This document shows positions 26,359 to 36,427 of a stretch of 64,000 nt of DNA, one piece after another. How positions within the stretch are numbered: position 1 is the first letter of the stretch; every line of letters begins with the position of its first letter. The stretch spans positions 868,001-932,000 of the forward strand of contig NZ_JQFA01000004.1 of assembly GCF_000763385.1 (NCBI RefSeq). Direction: 5' to 3'. The notes beneath the pieces were generated by a model. That model was given only the letters and a program-made list of their open reading frames with translations. It was not told the origin of the DNA and searched no databases. This stretch comes from Leptolyngbya sp. KIOST-1 (GTDB lineage Bacteria > Cyanobacteriota > Cyanobacteriia > Phormidesmidales > Phormidesmidaceae). The position numbers were made by a program, and so were the translations under genes.

Positions 26359-29300
26359 ATGACCGCCGCCGACGCCCTAGCCCTGGTTGAGCGATTACTG
26401 GCCGCCCGTGGGGCGAGGGGCTTAAACGCGATTCAGGCCACCCTGCTCCGGCAGACCTGGAGCGATCGCACCTACCAGGCCATGGCCCTGGAGCTGGGCT
26501 ACGAGGTGGGCTACGTCAAGCAAATTGGCTCCGACCTCTGGCAGAGCCTATCTGACACCCTGGGCGAAAAGGTGACCAAACGCAACCTGCGGGAGGTGCT
26601 GGCCCGCCAGCAGAGGACGTTACTGGCAGACGTTGGCTTGGCCTTACAACCACCCAACCTGGGCCGCTGCCGCGACTGGGGCGATGCCGCCACCGCCACC
26701 CCTTTCTACGGGCGCACCGAGGAACTGGAGCAGCTCCAGCGCTGGGTGCTCGGCGATCCGGCGGCCCAGGGGCAGGGCCAGCGCTGTCGGCTGGTGGGGC
26801 TGTTTGGCATGGGCGGCATGGGCAAAACCACCCTGGCGGTCAAACTGGCCCAGCAGCTGCAAGACCACTTCGAGGTGGTGATCTGGCGATCGCTGCGCCA
26901 TGCTCCCCGGGTTGAGGACCTGCTGCGAGACCTGCTGGGGGTGCTGGTGCCGGGGGCCGATACCGCCGCTACCGACTTTGCCAACTCCTTTGATGGGCTG
27001 CTGCGATCGCTGCTCGACCAGCTGCGCCAGCGCCGCTGTTTGCTGGTGCTCGACAACGGCGAAACGATTTTGCAGCCCCGCGATCGCACCGGCACCTACC
27101 AGCCCGGCTACGAAACCTACGGCCAGCTGTTCTACAGCCTGGGTAGCACCGACCACCAGAGCACCCTCCTGCTCACCAGCCGCGAAAAGCTCAGGGAAAT
27201 TGCCCAGCAGGAAGGGGCGGCCCTGCCGATTCGATCGCTGCGGCTGAAGGGGCTACCGCCCCCGGTGGGGCAGTCGATCTTTCAGGCCCGGGGCCAGTTT
27301 AGCGGCACGCCCACCGACTGGCAGCACCTGGTCAACCACTACGCGGGTAACCCCCTGGCCCTCAAGATGGTGGCCGCCGTCGTACAGGACTTTTTTGACG
27401 GGCAGCTGGGGCCGTTTGTGCAGATTCTGGCCCAGGGGGACTCGGTGTTTGGCGACATTCGCGACCTCTTGGCCCACCAGTTTGACCGCCTCTCGCCGCT
27501 GGAGCAGCAGATCATGGCCTGGCTGGCCATCCACCGCGAGCCGATGACCCTGGCCCAGGTGCGATCGCACCTGGTTGATCCCCTGGCCCTGGGTGATGTG
27601 ATCGAAGCCCTGACCAGCCTGGAGCGGCGATCGCTGATCGAGCGCGATGCCCCCAGGGCGACCAGCCCCCGCAGCACCCGCTTCACCCTCCAGCCTGTGG
27701 TGATGGAATACATCACCGACTGGCTGGTGGAGCAGGTCAGCCAGGCCATTCTGGCTGAGCCCACCACTGTCCCCAGCCCGCTGCACACCCACGCCCTGAT
27801 TTTGGCCCAGACCAAAGACTACCTGCGCGACAGCCAGACCCGGCTGATTTTGCAGCCAGTGCTCGATCGGCTGCGGCTGCGACCCCAGGATCTGGCCTGC
27901 CGCCTGCGCCACCACCTGGCGGCCTGGCGCGGGCAAAACCTACCCGGCTACGCCTGCGGCAACCTGATCAACCTGCTCCACCAGGCCAAGATTTCCCTGG
28001 CGGGCTGGGATTTTTCTCACCAGACCGTGTGGCAGGCCTACCTGCAGGACAGCACCCTGCACCAGACCAACTTTGCCCAGGCCGACCTGGCTAGGTCGGT
28101 GTTTAAAGACACCTTTAGCCAGGTGCTGGCGATCGCCTTTAGCCCCGATGGTCAGCTGCTGGCCGCCAGCGACGTCAGCTACGAAATCCACCTGTGGCGG
28201 GTCAGCGATGCCCAGCCCGTGCTCACCCTGTGTGCCCAGGACGGCTGGTGCTGGGCGGTGGCCTTTAGCCCCAACAACCAGACCCTGGCCAGCAGCGCCA
28301 ACGGCACCATCGACCTGTGGAACCTCAGCACGGGCGATCGCTACGGCCAGCTCAAGGACTCCTCCAGCCGGGTGTTCTCGCTGGCCTTTAGCCCCGACGG
28401 GCGCTGGTTGGCCAGCGGCTGCGAAGACCACCAGATCCGAGTTTGGGACCTTCGCAGCGGCACCCTGGTTCACCGACTCAGGGGCCACACCGACGAGGTG
28501 CGATCGGTGGCGTTTTCGCCCCAGGGCTACCTCGGCGGCGGACTGACCCCCAGCGCCCACACCACCCCCTACCACTTAGCCAGCGGCAGCTACGACGGCA
28601 CTCTGCGCCTGTGGAGCCTGGCCAGCGGCGACAGCACCGTTCTGGCCACCGGCTCCCCCGTCTGGTCGGTGGCCGTTCACCCGGTCAACGGCCATACCCT
28701 GGCCACCGGGCACCAGGACGGCACCATTGGCCTCTGGGACGGGGCGACCCAGACCCGGGTGCGATCGCTCCGAGGCCATACTCAGGCGGTGCGATCGATC
28801 GCCTTTAGCCCCGATGGCTGCCTGCTGGCCAGCGGCGGCGACGACCAGACCCTGCGCCTGTGGAACTGGCAGAGCGGGCAGGTGGACTGGGTGCTGAAGG
28901 GCCATAGCAGCTGGATCTCCAATGTCGCCTTTAGCCCCGTTCGCGGTGGCTCGACCGAAGCGATCGGCTACACCCTGGCCAGCGCCAGCGAAGATCAGTC
29001 CGTGCGCCTGTGGGATAGCCAGACCCACCAGGCCCTGCGGGTGCTGCGCGGCCACAGCAGCGGGGTGTGGTCAGTGGCCCTGCATCCCCAGGGGAACTAC
29101 CTGGTCAGCGGCGGCCAGGATCGCCAGGTGCGGCTCTGGTCCCTGGCCGAGCAGGCTGCCCCCAGGGCATTTTCAGGCCACGACGGTTGGGTGTTTGCGG
29201 TGGCCATCAGCCCCGATGGTCGCTGGATTGCCAGCGGTGGAGAAGACCGCACCGTGCGCCTCTGGGATAGCGACAGCGGTACTTGCCAGACCACCTGGGC

Positions 29301-30129
29301 CGTCCACAGCCACGAGGTCTGGGCGCTGGCCTTTTGCCCCCGGAGCGACTGCTTGGCCAGCGGCAGCCTCGATGGCACCATTCGCCTCTGGGACCCAGTT
29401 AGTCGGTCTGGTCGGGGCGTTTTGACCGGCCACAGCAGCGGGGTCTGGACCCTGGCCGTCAGCCCGGACGGACGCCGCCTGGCCAGCGGCAGCCAGGATC
29501 AAACCGTGCGCCTGTGGGACTTGGATCGCCAAACCTGTCTACAAACCCTGCCCTGCGAGGGCAGCTGGGTGCGGGGACTGGCCTTTAGCCCCGACGGCCG
29601 GTTTCTCTCCAGCGGCGGGTCCAACGGCTACGTCATGCTGTGGGACTTGAAGCTGGGCCACCGCACCGTCATCGGCACCCACCCCAGCCTGGTGCTGGCC
29701 GTGGCCTTTAGCCCCGATGGCCAGTGGCTGGCCAGCTGCGGCGGCGACGCCACCATTAAACTCTGGCACCTGCCCAGCCGCCGCTGCCATCAAACCCTCT
29801 CCGGCCACGATAAGTGGGTGCGCTACATTACCTTCAGCGCCGACGGCGATCGCCTGATCAGCTGCAGTCAGGACGAAACCATCCAGGTCTGGGGCAAACT
29901 CGTGACTCCAGACGGGTTCATTTATTGTCATCAGCAAACCCTGCGGGTGCCCCGCCCCTACGAAGGCCTGGTGATCACGGGCGCAACAGGGCTTACGGAA
30001 GCCCAAAAATCTGCCTTAATGACCCTAGGGGCCAGCGAAACCCTCCCCCTGGAAAACAGCGCTGCTGCACCCGCTACGCAGTCCGTCGGTAGCGGTATAC
30101 CTCTACCCGGGCAGTCGGAGAAGGCGTAG
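26359..30129 (+). CDS. STAND NTPase with NB-ARC/NACHT core and 14 WD40 repeats
   Basis: 1256 residues. Residues 1-95 form a helical N-terminus resembling the vMAP/HTH domain common in cyanobacterial signalling proteins. Then a P-loop NTPase: GMGGMGKTTLAVKLA (Walker A), CLLVLDNGE (Walker B) and LLTSREK. A winged-helix/helical region follows, then fourteen WD40 units from about residue 590 (AFSPDGxxLASGxxDxTVRLWD pattern), enough for two seven-bladed propellers. STAND proteins act as ligand-triggered switches; some defend against phages. Here no effector domain is recognisable, so the output is unknown. Confidence 0.9.
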   Translation: MTAADALALVERLLAARGARGLNAIQATLLRQTWSDRTYQAMALELGYEVGYVKQIGSDLWQSLSDTLGEKVTKRNLREVLARQQRTLLADVGLALQPPNLGRCRDWGDAATATPFYGRTEELEQLQRWVLGDPAAQGQGQRCRLVGLFGMGGMGKTTLAVKLAQQLQDHFEVVIWRSLRHAPRVEDLLRDLLGVLVPGADTAATDFANSFDGLLRSLLDQLRQRRCLLVLDNGETILQPRDRTGTYQPGYETYGQLFYSLGSTDHQSTLLLTSREKLREIAQQEGAALPIRSLRLKGLPPPVGQSIFQARGQFSGTPTDWQHLVNHYAGNPLALKMVAAVVQDFFDGQLGPFVQILAQGDSVFGDIRDLLAHQFDRLSPLEQQIMAWLAIHREPMTLAQVRSHLVDPLALGDVIEALTSLERRSLIERDAPRATSPRSTRFTLQPVVMEYITDWLVEQVSQAILAEPTTVPSPLHTHALILAQTKDYLRDSQTRLILQPVLDRLRLRPQDLACRLRHHLAAWRGQNLPGYACGNLINLLHQAKISLAGWDFSHQTVWQAYLQDSTLHQTNFAQADLARSVFKDTFSQVLAIAFSPDGQLLAASDVSYEIHLWRVSDAQPVLTLCAQDGWCWAVAFSPNNQTLASSANGTIDLWNLSTGDRYGQLKDSSSRVFSLAFSPDGRWLASGCEDHQIRVWDLRSGTLVHRLRGHTDEVRSVAFSPQGYLGGGLTPSAHTTPYHLASGSYDGTLRLWSLASGDSTVLATGSPVWSVAVHPVNGHTLATGHQDGTIGLWDGATQTRVRSLRGHTQAVRSIAFSPDGCLLASGGDDQTLRLWNWQSGQVDWVLKGHSSWISNVAFSPVRGGSTEAIGYTLASASEDQSVRLWDSQTHQALRVLRGHSSGVWSVALHPQGNYLVSGGQDRQVRLWSLAEQAAPRAFSGHDGWVFAVAISPDGRWIASGGEDRTVRLWDSDSGTCQTTWAVHSHEVWALAFCPRSDCLASGSLDGTIRLWDPVSRSGRGVLTGHSSGVWTLAVSPDGRRLASGSQDQTVRLWDLDRQTCLQTLPCEGSWVRGLAFSPDGRFLSSGGSNGYVMLWDLKLGHRTVIGTHPSLVLAVAFSPDGQWLASCGGDATIKLWHLPSRRCHQTLSGHDKWVRYITFSADGDRLISCSQDETIQVWGKLVTPDGFIYCHQQTLRVPRPYEGLVITGATGLTEAQKSALMTLGASETLPLENSAAAPATQSVGSGIPLPGQSEKA

Positions 30130-30355
30130 GAACGGGCTGCCAGACTACACGGTCCGCCGCCATCCGATCGCTAGCGCGGCAACGGGAGGGGAAAGCTACC
30201 GACCTATAGGTACGCGGCACAGGGTATAAGGTTGAAGGGAAAGCCATGAACTTGAGCCGCCGCCCTCTGCCCCTGACCAGGCTAAAGTCAGCCTGTCGGA
30301 TCTGGAGAGCATCTAGCTTCGGTTCTTGGCCCTTAGCTCTGTTCTAAAAATAGCT

Positions 30356-30607
30356 ATGTCATCTGAATTTACCATCGGCGATCGGGTGCGCCTGATTGCC
30401 CTGCCGTCTTACTTCAAAACCGCCGACCCCATGCCCATGCTGCGCCCCGCCGACACGCTGCCCCTGGGGGCCGAGGGCCTGGTCCAGAGCCGCCGCCCTG
30501 GCGGCTACTGGGGGGTGAAGTTTGCCAAAGGGGCGTTTTTGCTCGACAGCCAGTACCTGGAGCGCATAGAAGCCCCGGCAGACGAGGCTACCGGGGCTTC
30601 TCAGTGA
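30356..30607 (+). CDS. sipA: SipA (Ssl3451-like) NblS-interacting protein
   Basis: ATG at 30356 gives 83 residues starting MSSEFTIGDRVRLIALPSYF. KTADPMPMLRPAD, GAEGLVQSRRPGGYWGVKFA and LLDSQYLERIE match cyanobacterial SipA, a small beta-barrel protein. It binds the histidine kinase NblS (Hik33) and tunes high-light and stress responses. The 3' end of the coding sequence forms a strong hairpin. Confidence 0.88.
   Translation: MSSEFTIGDRVRLIALPSYFKTADPMPMLRPADTLPLGAEGLVQSRRPGGYWGVKFAKGAFLLDSQYLERIEAPADEATGASQ
30569..30600 (+). terminator. Hairpin spanning the end of sipA
   Basis: GAAGCCCCGG (30569-30578) and CCGGGGCTTC (30591-30600) form a perfect 10-bp stem with a 12-base loop, within the last codons of sipA. 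No T run follows, so termination is likely but not certain. Confidence 0.55.
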
Positions 30608-30754
30608 GCGCTACAGTTTGAACGCTACAGTTCTTAGGGGCTGGGTAAAGCGAAGCGCCACCCAGCGGCAGTCAACCCGGTTGGATTTTGCTAGCACGCC
30701 ACCCAACCTACCATTTAGATTTGACAGATTAGATTTGACAGATTTGACCGGGCA

Positions 30755-31138
30755 TTAGGCTGAGGCTGCTTCGGAATTTTCATCCCCGGCATCAGCGGTA
30801 GCTTCAGCCAGAGGTTCAGCTACAGTTTCAGCCTCGGGCGCAGTTTCGGTCGCTTCGGCCTCAGGCGCTTCGGCTTCAGGCGCATCAGCTCCAGATTCCT
30901 CAGCCACGGCCTCCTCGGGCAATTCCTCGGCTTTGGATTTGGGCTTGGGGCCGCGCATCAGGGCGGGAGAAACCGCAGGTTTGCGATCGCGCTCATCGCG
31001 ATCGCGGCCCCGGCCTCCGCGTCGGCCCTTGCTGCCCTCCCGGCGTCCTCCGGTGCTGCGCTCACCGCCGCTGTTGTCTCCCACTGTAATAATCTTTTTC
31101 TTAGGCTTCTCGGGGGAGGTATTGGGAGTGTCTGCCAT
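30755..31138 (-). CDS. Low-complexity RG-rich and acidic protein
   Basis: 127 residues: a Lys-rich start (PEKPKKKIITVGDNSGGE), a central Arg/Gly/Asp tract (GRRGGRGRDRDERDRKP), then an acidic Ala/Glu repeat tail (APEAEAPEAEATETAPEAE). Probably intrinsically disordered; RG tracts often bind nucleic acid, which is inference. Similar short proteins exist in other cyanobacteria from memory. Codon use in the tail is consistent with real translation. Confidence 0.65.
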   Translation of the reverse strand: MADTPNTSPEKPKKKIITVGDNSGGERSTGGRREGSKGRRGGRGRDRDERDRKPAVSPALMRGPKPKSKAEELPEEAVAEESGADAPEAEAPEAEATETAPEAETVAEPLAEATADAGDENSEAASA

Positions 31139-31309
31139 GACCCTACAGTAGTTAACGTCGTGGAGATCTTAACCCGAATCAGGTCTCAAATCTGGCTTGC
31201 TCCATCGTTCAGCTTTGATCTGATTTGATCTGGCGGAGATAGCGGCCCGATGGAGCCCACTCAATCCTTCTGGACAGAAGGATCCCGCTGTCGGCGTGAT
31301 TGCGATCGG

Positions 31310-31486
31310 CTAATCGACCACCCGCAAACGCCCCTGACTCAGCGCCTCGTAGACCCGATTGATCAGGGCGGCATCCTTGGGGCTCAAATCTCGCTGGGAA
31401 AACATGGCCATGAGCTGCTGCTGATCGTTGCGGGTTAGGCGGCGGGCCGCAAACATTCTGTCGATGGTTTGCTCAAGGTTTGACAT
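31310..31486 (-). CDS. Small 58-residue conserved cyanobacterial protein
   Basis: A frame from ATG at 31486 to TAG at 31310 encodes MSNLEQTIDRMFAARRLTRN followed by DQQQLMAMF, LSPKDAALINRVYEALSQG and RLRVVD. Composition is natural, helical and charged, and the stop lies just before a spacer, so it is a real small gene rather than a shadow. I have seen this kind of short protein beside photosystem genes in cyanobacteria but do not know its function. No signal or membrane segment. Confidence 0.7.
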   Translation of the reverse strand: MSNLEQTIDRMFAARRLTRNDQQQLMAMFSQRDLSPKDAALINRVYEALSQGRLRVVD

Positions 31487-31705
31487 GGTGACGCACTCTG
31501 AATGAACAAGCGGAGGCTACTTTGACGACGCGCAGAAGGTCTCCTTGGTTACATTACTCAACAACCGTAACGCTTTGTATTATTAACCTGATTTTACTGA
31601 TTGCCAAGGGGAGGCACATCGGGAGGATAACTTACTTGTTTGCCAAACTTGCACATGCCCCAGGGGCTCAAATCCGTATTCCTACGATCCCCCGATTGGG
31701 GGCCA

Positions 31706-31739
31706 CAAAAAAGCTCCCGCCCTGGGGCAGGAGCTTTTA
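31706..31739 (-). terminator. Terminator of the psbD-psbC operon
   Basis: On the minus strand AAAAGCTCC-TGCCC pairs with GGGCGGGAGCTTTT and is followed by T residues, ending about 30-65 bases after the psbC stop. Classic intrinsic terminator. Confidence 0.88.
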
Positions 31740-31770
31740 TGGGTTAGCCCACTAGGCTTGGCCTCAACCG

Positions 31771-33153
31771 TTAGTCGAGGTCGCCCATAGCGAGCACGGG
31801 TTCAGCTTCGCGATCGATCCCTTTCTCGAAGCCTGCCTCAGCCGCACGGGCGCGGCCAGCATGCCAGAGGTGACCAATCAGGAAGAAGAAGCCCAGCACA
31901 AAGTGAGAGGTGGACAACCACTGGCGGGGGTTCACAAAGTTCACCGAGTTGATTTCGGTGATCACGCCGCCCACCGAGTTGATGGAGGCGTTGGGCGCGT
32001 GGGTCATGTACTCAGCCGCACGACGCACCTGCCAGTCCTGGATGTCGTTGGTGAGCTTGTCCAGGTCAAGGCCGTTGGGGCCACGCAGGGGCTCCAGCCA
32101 GGGGCCCTGGAAGTCCCAGAAGCGCATGGTTTCACCGCCGAAGATGATCTCACCGGTGGGAGAGCGCATCAGGTACTTACCCAGACCGGTGGGGCCTTGG
32201 GCGGCACCGATGTTGGCACCCAGGCGCATGTCGCGCACCAGGAAGGTCATCGCCTGAGCCTGGGAGGACTCGGCGTTGGTGGGGCCGTAGAACTCAGAGG
32301 GGTAGGCGGTGTTGTTGAACCACACGTAGCAGGAGGCGATGAAGCCCATCAGGGACAGAGCGCCCAGGCTGTAGGACAGGTAGGCTTCACCAGACCAGAT
32401 CAGGGCACGGCGGGCCCAGCCAAAGGGCTTGGTCAGAATGTGGAAAATCCCACCGCCGATGCAGATCAGGCCAACCCAGATGTGGCCGCCGATGATGTCT
32501 TCCATGTTGTTGACACCGATGATCCAGCCGTCGCCACCAAAGGGAGAGCCTAGCAGGTAGCCGAAGATCACGGCGGGGTTCAGGGTCGGGTTGGTGATGA
32601 TGCGCACATCGCCACCGCCCGGGGCCCAGGTGTCGTAGACACCGCCAAAAACGCAGGCCTTCAGCACCAGCAGCAGCGCACCACAACCCAGCAGGATCAG
32701 GTGGTAGCCGATGATGTTGGTCATCTGGTTCTTGTCTTTCCAGTCGTAGCCGAAGAAGGAAGAGTACTCTTCCAGGACTTCGGGGCCGCGCAGGGCGTGG
32801 TAGATACCGCCCAACCCCAGCACTGCCGAGGAAATCAGGTGCAGTACACCAACGACGAAGTAGGGATAGGTGTTGATGACTTCACCACCAGGCCCTACCC
32901 CCCAACCCAGCGTAGCCAGGTGGGGTAGCAGAATGAAGCCCTGCTCATATAGAGGCTTGTCGGGAACAAAGTGAGCGACTTCAAACAGGGTCATAGCCCC
33001 TGTCCAGAACACAATCAGACCAGCGTGGGCCACGTGGGCCCCCAGCAGCTTGCCGGATAGGTTGATCAGTCGAGCGTTACCAGACCACCAGGCAAAGCCG
33101 GTGGATTCCTGGTCGCGCCCTGCAATGTACGAGTTGCTAGAGAGCGTTACCAC
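31771..33153 (-). CDS. psbC: Photosystem II CP43 chlorophyll protein
   Basis: GTG start at 33153 gives 460 residues ([20 protein letters not shown]...). The frame extends further upstream, but the GTG start within psbD with preceding GAGGT is the conserved arrangement. Six membrane helices and the large lumenal loop are intact, with GGETMRFWD and RAPWLEPLR-like sequence ([12 protein letters not shown]) holding Mn-cluster contacts. CP43 is a core antenna of photosystem II in the thylakoid membrane and supplies a Glu and Arg near the oxygen-evolving cluster. Overlaps psbD by 17 bases. Confidence 0.97.
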   Translation of the reverse strand: MVTLSSNSYIAGRDQESTGFAWWSGNARLINLSGKLLGAHVAHAGLIVFWTGAMTLFEVAHFVPDKPLYEQGFILLPHLATLGWGVGPGGEVINTYPYFVVGVLHLISSAVLGLGGIYHALRGPEVLEEYSSFFGYDWKDKNQMTNIIGYHLILLGCGALLLVLKACVFGGVYDTWAPGGGDVRIITNPTLNPAVIFGYLLGSPFGGDGWIIGVNNMEDIIGGHIWVGLICIGGGIFHILTKPFGWARRALIWSGEAYLSYSLGALSLMGFIASCYVWFNNTAYPSEFYGPTNAESSQAQAMTFLVRDMRLGANIGAAQGPTGLGKYLMRSPTGEIIFGGETMRFWDFQGPWLEPLRGPNGLDLDKLTNDIQDWQVRRAAEYMTHAPNASINSVGGVITEINSVNFVNPRQWLSTSHFVLGFFFLIGHLWHAGRARAAEAGFEKGIDREAEPVLAMGDLD

Positions 33154-34195
33154 GGGGGAGTACCTCTTCGGGGAATACAAACTTCTCATGGGGCTGGTCG
33201 GTGGGTGCCATCCAGGCCCGGATGCCTTCGTTCAGCAAGATGTTCTTGGTGTAGAAGGTCTCAAACTCGGGGTCTTCCGCCGCCCGAATCTCCTGCGACA
33301 CGAAGTCGTAGGCCCGCAGGTTCAGGCCCAGACCCACAACACCCACCGCACTCATCCACAGGCCGGTCACCGGCACAAACAGCATGAAAAAGTGCAGCCA
33401 GCGCTTGTTGGAAAACGCAATCCCGAAAATCTGGGACCAGAATCGGTTCGCGGTCACCATCGAGTAGGTCTCTTCGGCCTGAGTGGGCTCAAACGCACGG
33501 AAGGTGTTGGCGTTCTCGCCGTCTTTGAACAGCGTGTTCTCCACGGTGGCACCGTGGATGGCGCACAGCAGCGCTCCACCCAGCACACCCGCCACTCCCA
33601 TCATGTGGAAGGGGTTCAAGGTCCAGTTGTGGAAGCCCTGGAAGAACAGCAGAAAGCGGAAAATCGCCGCTACGCCGAAGCTGGGCGCAAAGAACCAGCT
33701 CGACTGGCCCAGCGGGTACATCAGAAAGACGCTGACAAACACCGCAATCGGGGCCGAGAAGGCAATGGCGTTGTAGGGCCGCAGACCCACTAGCCGGGCT
33801 ACTTCAAACTGGCGCAGCATGAAGCCAATCAGTCCGAAGGCACCGTGCAGCGCCACGAACGTCCACAGCCCGCCCAGCTGGCACCAGCGCACAAAGTCGC
33901 CCTGGGCCTCGGGACCCCACAGCAGTAGCAGCGAATGCCCCAGGCTGTTGGCCGGAGTCGATACCGCCACGGTCAAAAAGTTGGCACCTTCCAGGTACGA
34001 CGACGCCAGGCCGTGGGTGTACCAGGAGGTCACAAAGGTGGTCCCCGTCAGCCAGCCCCCTACCGCCAAAAAGGCGCAGGGAAACAGCAAAATGCCGGAC
34101 CACCCGATAAACACAAAGCGATCGCGCTTTAGCCAGTCGTCAAGGACGTCGAACCATCCTCGCTGGGCTTGCGCGCGTCCCATTGCTATGGTCAT
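33137..34195 (-). CDS. psbD: Photosystem II reaction centre protein D2
   Basis: 352 residues, the standard length. [20 protein letters not shown] at the start; helices D/E ligand residues occur in [39 protein letters not shown] (chlorophyll and iron His) and [20 protein letters not shown] (His for non-haem iron). D2 with D1 holds the photosystem II primary photochemistry in the thylakoid membrane. First gene of psbD-psbC. The D1 genes are not in the window. Confidence 0.98.
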   Translation of the reverse strand: MTIAMGRAQAQRGWFDVLDDWLKRDRFVFIGWSGILLFPCAFLAVGGWLTGTTFVTSWYTHGLASSYLEGANFLTVAVSTPANSLGHSLLLLWGPEAQGDFVRWCQLGGLWTFVALHGAFGLIGFMLRQFEVARLVGLRPYNAIAFSAPIAVFVSVFLMYPLGQSSWFFAPSFGVAAIFRFLLFFQGFHNWTLNPFHMMGVAGVLGGALLCAIHGATVENTLFKDGENANTFRAFEPTQAEETYSMVTANRFWSQIFGIAFSNKRWLHFFMLFVPVTGLWMSAVGVVGLGLNLRAYDFVSQEIRAAEDPEFETFYTKNILLNEGIRAWMAPTDQPHEKFVFPEEVLPRGNAL

Positions 34196-34800
34196 GTCAA
34201 ATCCTCTTTATATGACATCCAATCCATAAGGTCGCGGCTCTGTTGGATCCAAACCTAAGGGTTTGGCAGAGCATTACCTCAGAGCAGGGGTTTATATCTA
34301 CTAAGTATTCCAGATATTAGAGCCAGGAGGAAAAATATTCCTGCCTCCGTAGCGATCCCCTGTCTGAGTTACACCAGCTAGCCTCCAAGCCAGCCCTGGG
34401 GCCAGCCTTAGAAAGGCCAGATTTCTATTTATGATAAGGAGTGTTCTAAATTTTTACAATCTGACACGTAAATTCTCAGGGTCATCGATCGGAGACTTTT
34501 GCCCTGGCGAGACGGGCAAGCGCTGCGCAACCGGGGTTTGCCCCGGTTGGAGCGGTACCGAAGGGGTTTAAACTGGAGCTACATCGCTGTCCTAACGACT
34601 ACTTGCTACGGACGATCGCCCAAGTATCCCTAGCGGACCTGGGGGCGTCTACCGCAAATGTCTTTACTGGTATGGCTGGTCGGGATCGCTGGAGAGTCGG
34701 GGAGGTGCCCGTTGGCGGACATTTCCCGGTCGTCTAGCTGATCCTGGGACACCTCAATCGTTTTTGCTGGCGTTTTCAATCTATTTTTTCTTAAATTTCT
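34196..34800. other. Divergent upstream region of psbD and ycf4
   Basis: 600 bases without a gene. It contains a perfect hairpin AACCGGGG-TTTG-CCCCGGTT (34529-34548). Nearer psbD the sequence is AT-rich (34260-34470), fitting a light-regulated promoter and a 5' leader. I find no clear HLR1 pair by eye. Confidence 0.45.
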
Positions 34801-35367
34801 ATGGCCGCCTCTGTTTCTTCGACCCAACCGCAGACTTTGAAACGCACCGTACTGGGAGCCCGCCGCGCAAGCAATATCTTTTGGGCCTCGGTACTGACCC
34901 TGGGAGGGCTGGGCTTTGCTCTGGCAGGGGCCTCCAGCTACCTAAAAACTAATCTTCTGCCGTTCTCTGACCCCACACAGCTGGTGTTTATTCCCCAGGG
35001 CATTGCCATGGGCTTCTATGGCGTGGCCGCCCTGGGCCTGGCGACCTACCTGTGGGTGGTGATTGGCCTGGACGTGGGGGGTGGCTACAACAGCTTTGAC
35101 AAATCCAGCAACCGCCTGAGCATTGTTCGCAGCGGGTTCTGGGGCGAAAATCGCCGCATCGAAATTGAGCATCCCCTGGAGGATGTCACGGCGGTACGGG
35201 TCGCCATCAAAGAAGGGCTGAATCCCAGACGTACGCTTTACTTGCGGATCAAAGGGCGCTCTGACATCCCTCTGACCCGGGTGGGGCAGCCCATCCCGCT
35301 GGCTGACCTGGAAAACCAGGGAGCTGAACTGGCGCGGTTTTTACAGGTGCCCCTCGAGGGCCTCTAG
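34801..35367 (+). CDS. ycf4: Photosystem I assembly protein Ycf4
   Basis: 188 residues with two N-terminal membrane helices (ASNIFWASVLTLGGLGFALAG and GIAMGFYGVAALGLATYLWVV) and a conserved soluble part containing VGGGYNSFDKSSNRLSIVR and RRTLYLRIKGRSDIPLTRVG. Ycf4 is a thylakoid factor assisting photosystem I assembly. An inverted repeat TAGGGGCTGT (35365-35374)/ACAGCCCCTA (35420-35429) starts in the stop codon and could end the transcript. Confidence 0.95.
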   Translation: MAASVSSTQPQTLKRTVLGARRASNIFWASVLTLGGLGFALAGASSYLKTNLLPFSDPTQLVFIPQGIAMGFYGVAALGLATYLWVVIGLDVGGGYNSFDKSSNRLSIVRSGFWGENRRIEIEHPLEDVTAVRVAIKEGLNPRRTLYLRIKGRSDIPLTRVGQPIPLADLENQGAELARFLQVPLEGL

Positions 35368-35618
35368 GGGCTGTCCATTAGGTGTTCAACTACCTGCTCA
35401 ACGCTCAAAATCAAGGGTTACAGCCCCTAACCTGTCCTGGGGTGGGGGGCGGGCGTGGCAACGCTTGATATATAGAGCTTTTGGCCACAGTTGATGACAC
35501 GCCCTAAGCCGCGTGCCTGGGGTGAGAGGTGGCTAAGTTCCCCTCGGCGCTAGCCCCAGTCGCCGATCCCTTGAGATAACATGGGGGGTCGGTTGCACTA
35601 TTAGGAATTGACGTATTA

Positions 35619-36362
35619 ATGGCTCTTTACCTGCGCCCCTTTACCCTGGCTCTGGCCGCGCTACTGACCCTGTGGCTGGGTGCCTGCGCTAATTCTGCCA
35701 ATCTGGAAGCGCCCCCCAGCGATGCGGCTCCGGCTCCCGGGGTTTCAGAACTGGCCGCCTCGTCAGCCAATCTGCCGGTGCTCGAGGGGACGGCCACGGT
35801 GGAGATGGTGGTCAACGGTAGCCCCATTGTGATGGAGCTAGACGGTACCAATGCCCCGATTACCGCCGGTAACTTTGTCGATTTGGTGAATCGCGGCGTT
35901 TACGACGGTCTGGTATTTCATCGGGTAGTGCGCGACCCGCAGCCCTTTGTAGCCCAGGGCGGCGACCCCCAGAGTAACGACCCCAGCGTGCCCGCCCAGC
36001 AGCTGGGCACGGGCAGCTTTATTGACCCCGACACCCAGGCCCCTCGCTACGTGCCCCTAGAAATTAAGCCAGCGGGAGCGGCGGAACCGATCTACAGCGA
36101 AACCTTTGAGCAGGCCCGCATCAGCGCCGCCCCGGAGCTGCCCCACACTCGCGGGGCGGTGGCGATGGCGCGATCGCAGGCGGTGGACTCGGCCTCGGCC
36201 CAGTTCTATATCACCCTGGCGGAGCTGCCCTTTTTGGACGGTAGCTACGCGGTGTTTGGCTACGTCACCAGCGGCATGGAAACTGTAGATGCCATTCAGC
36301 AGGGCGATCGGATTGAGTCGGCCCGGGTGATCGAGGGGCTGGAGAATCTCAGGACTGAGTAG
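35619..36362 (+). CDS. Cyclophilin-type peptidyl-prolyl isomerase lipoprotein
   Basis: 247 residues. Signal peptide with lipobox LGAC (about residue 22), a linker, then a cyclophilin domain: [37 protein letters not shown] and [21 protein letters not shown]. Catalyses cis-trans isomerisation of prolyl bonds in the periplasm or thylakoid lumen. Related to cyanobacterial lumenal cyclophilins; membrane anchored by the lipid Cys. Confidence 0.9.
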   Translation: MALYLRPFTLALAALLTLWLGACANSANLEAPPSDAAPAPGVSELAASSANLPVLEGTATVEMVVNGSPIVMELDGTNAPITAGNFVDLVNRGVYDGLVFHRVVRDPQPFVAQGGDPQSNDPSVPAQQLGTGSFIDPDTQAPRYVPLEIKPAGAAEPIYSETFEQARISAAPELPHTRGAVAMARSQAVDSASAQFYITLAELPFLDGSYAVFGYVTSGMETVDAIQQGDRIESARVIEGLENLRTE

Positions 36363-36427
36363 CCGCAATGCTGGGGATGGGTGGATAGGTCGATGGGTGG
36401 ACGGGATAGCGGGCTGGTGCGGTTGCC
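36363..36427. repeat. Short TGGGTGGA-type simple repeat
   Basis: Bases 36376-36404 hold GATGGGTGGATAGGTCGATGG-like units, the same dispersed family as at 7855 and 19555. Confidence 0.5.

Noticed and set aside
31522..31755. 77-codon plus-strand frame near psbC
   Set aside because: It runs through the psbC terminator and has no gene-like features.
33137..33153. Overlap of psbD and psbC as an anomaly
   Set aside because: This 17-base overlap with GTG start is the normal cyanobacterial and plastid arrangement.
34630..34827. 65-codon minus-strand frame upstream of ycf4
   Set aside because: Overlaps the ycf4 start and reads like chance.
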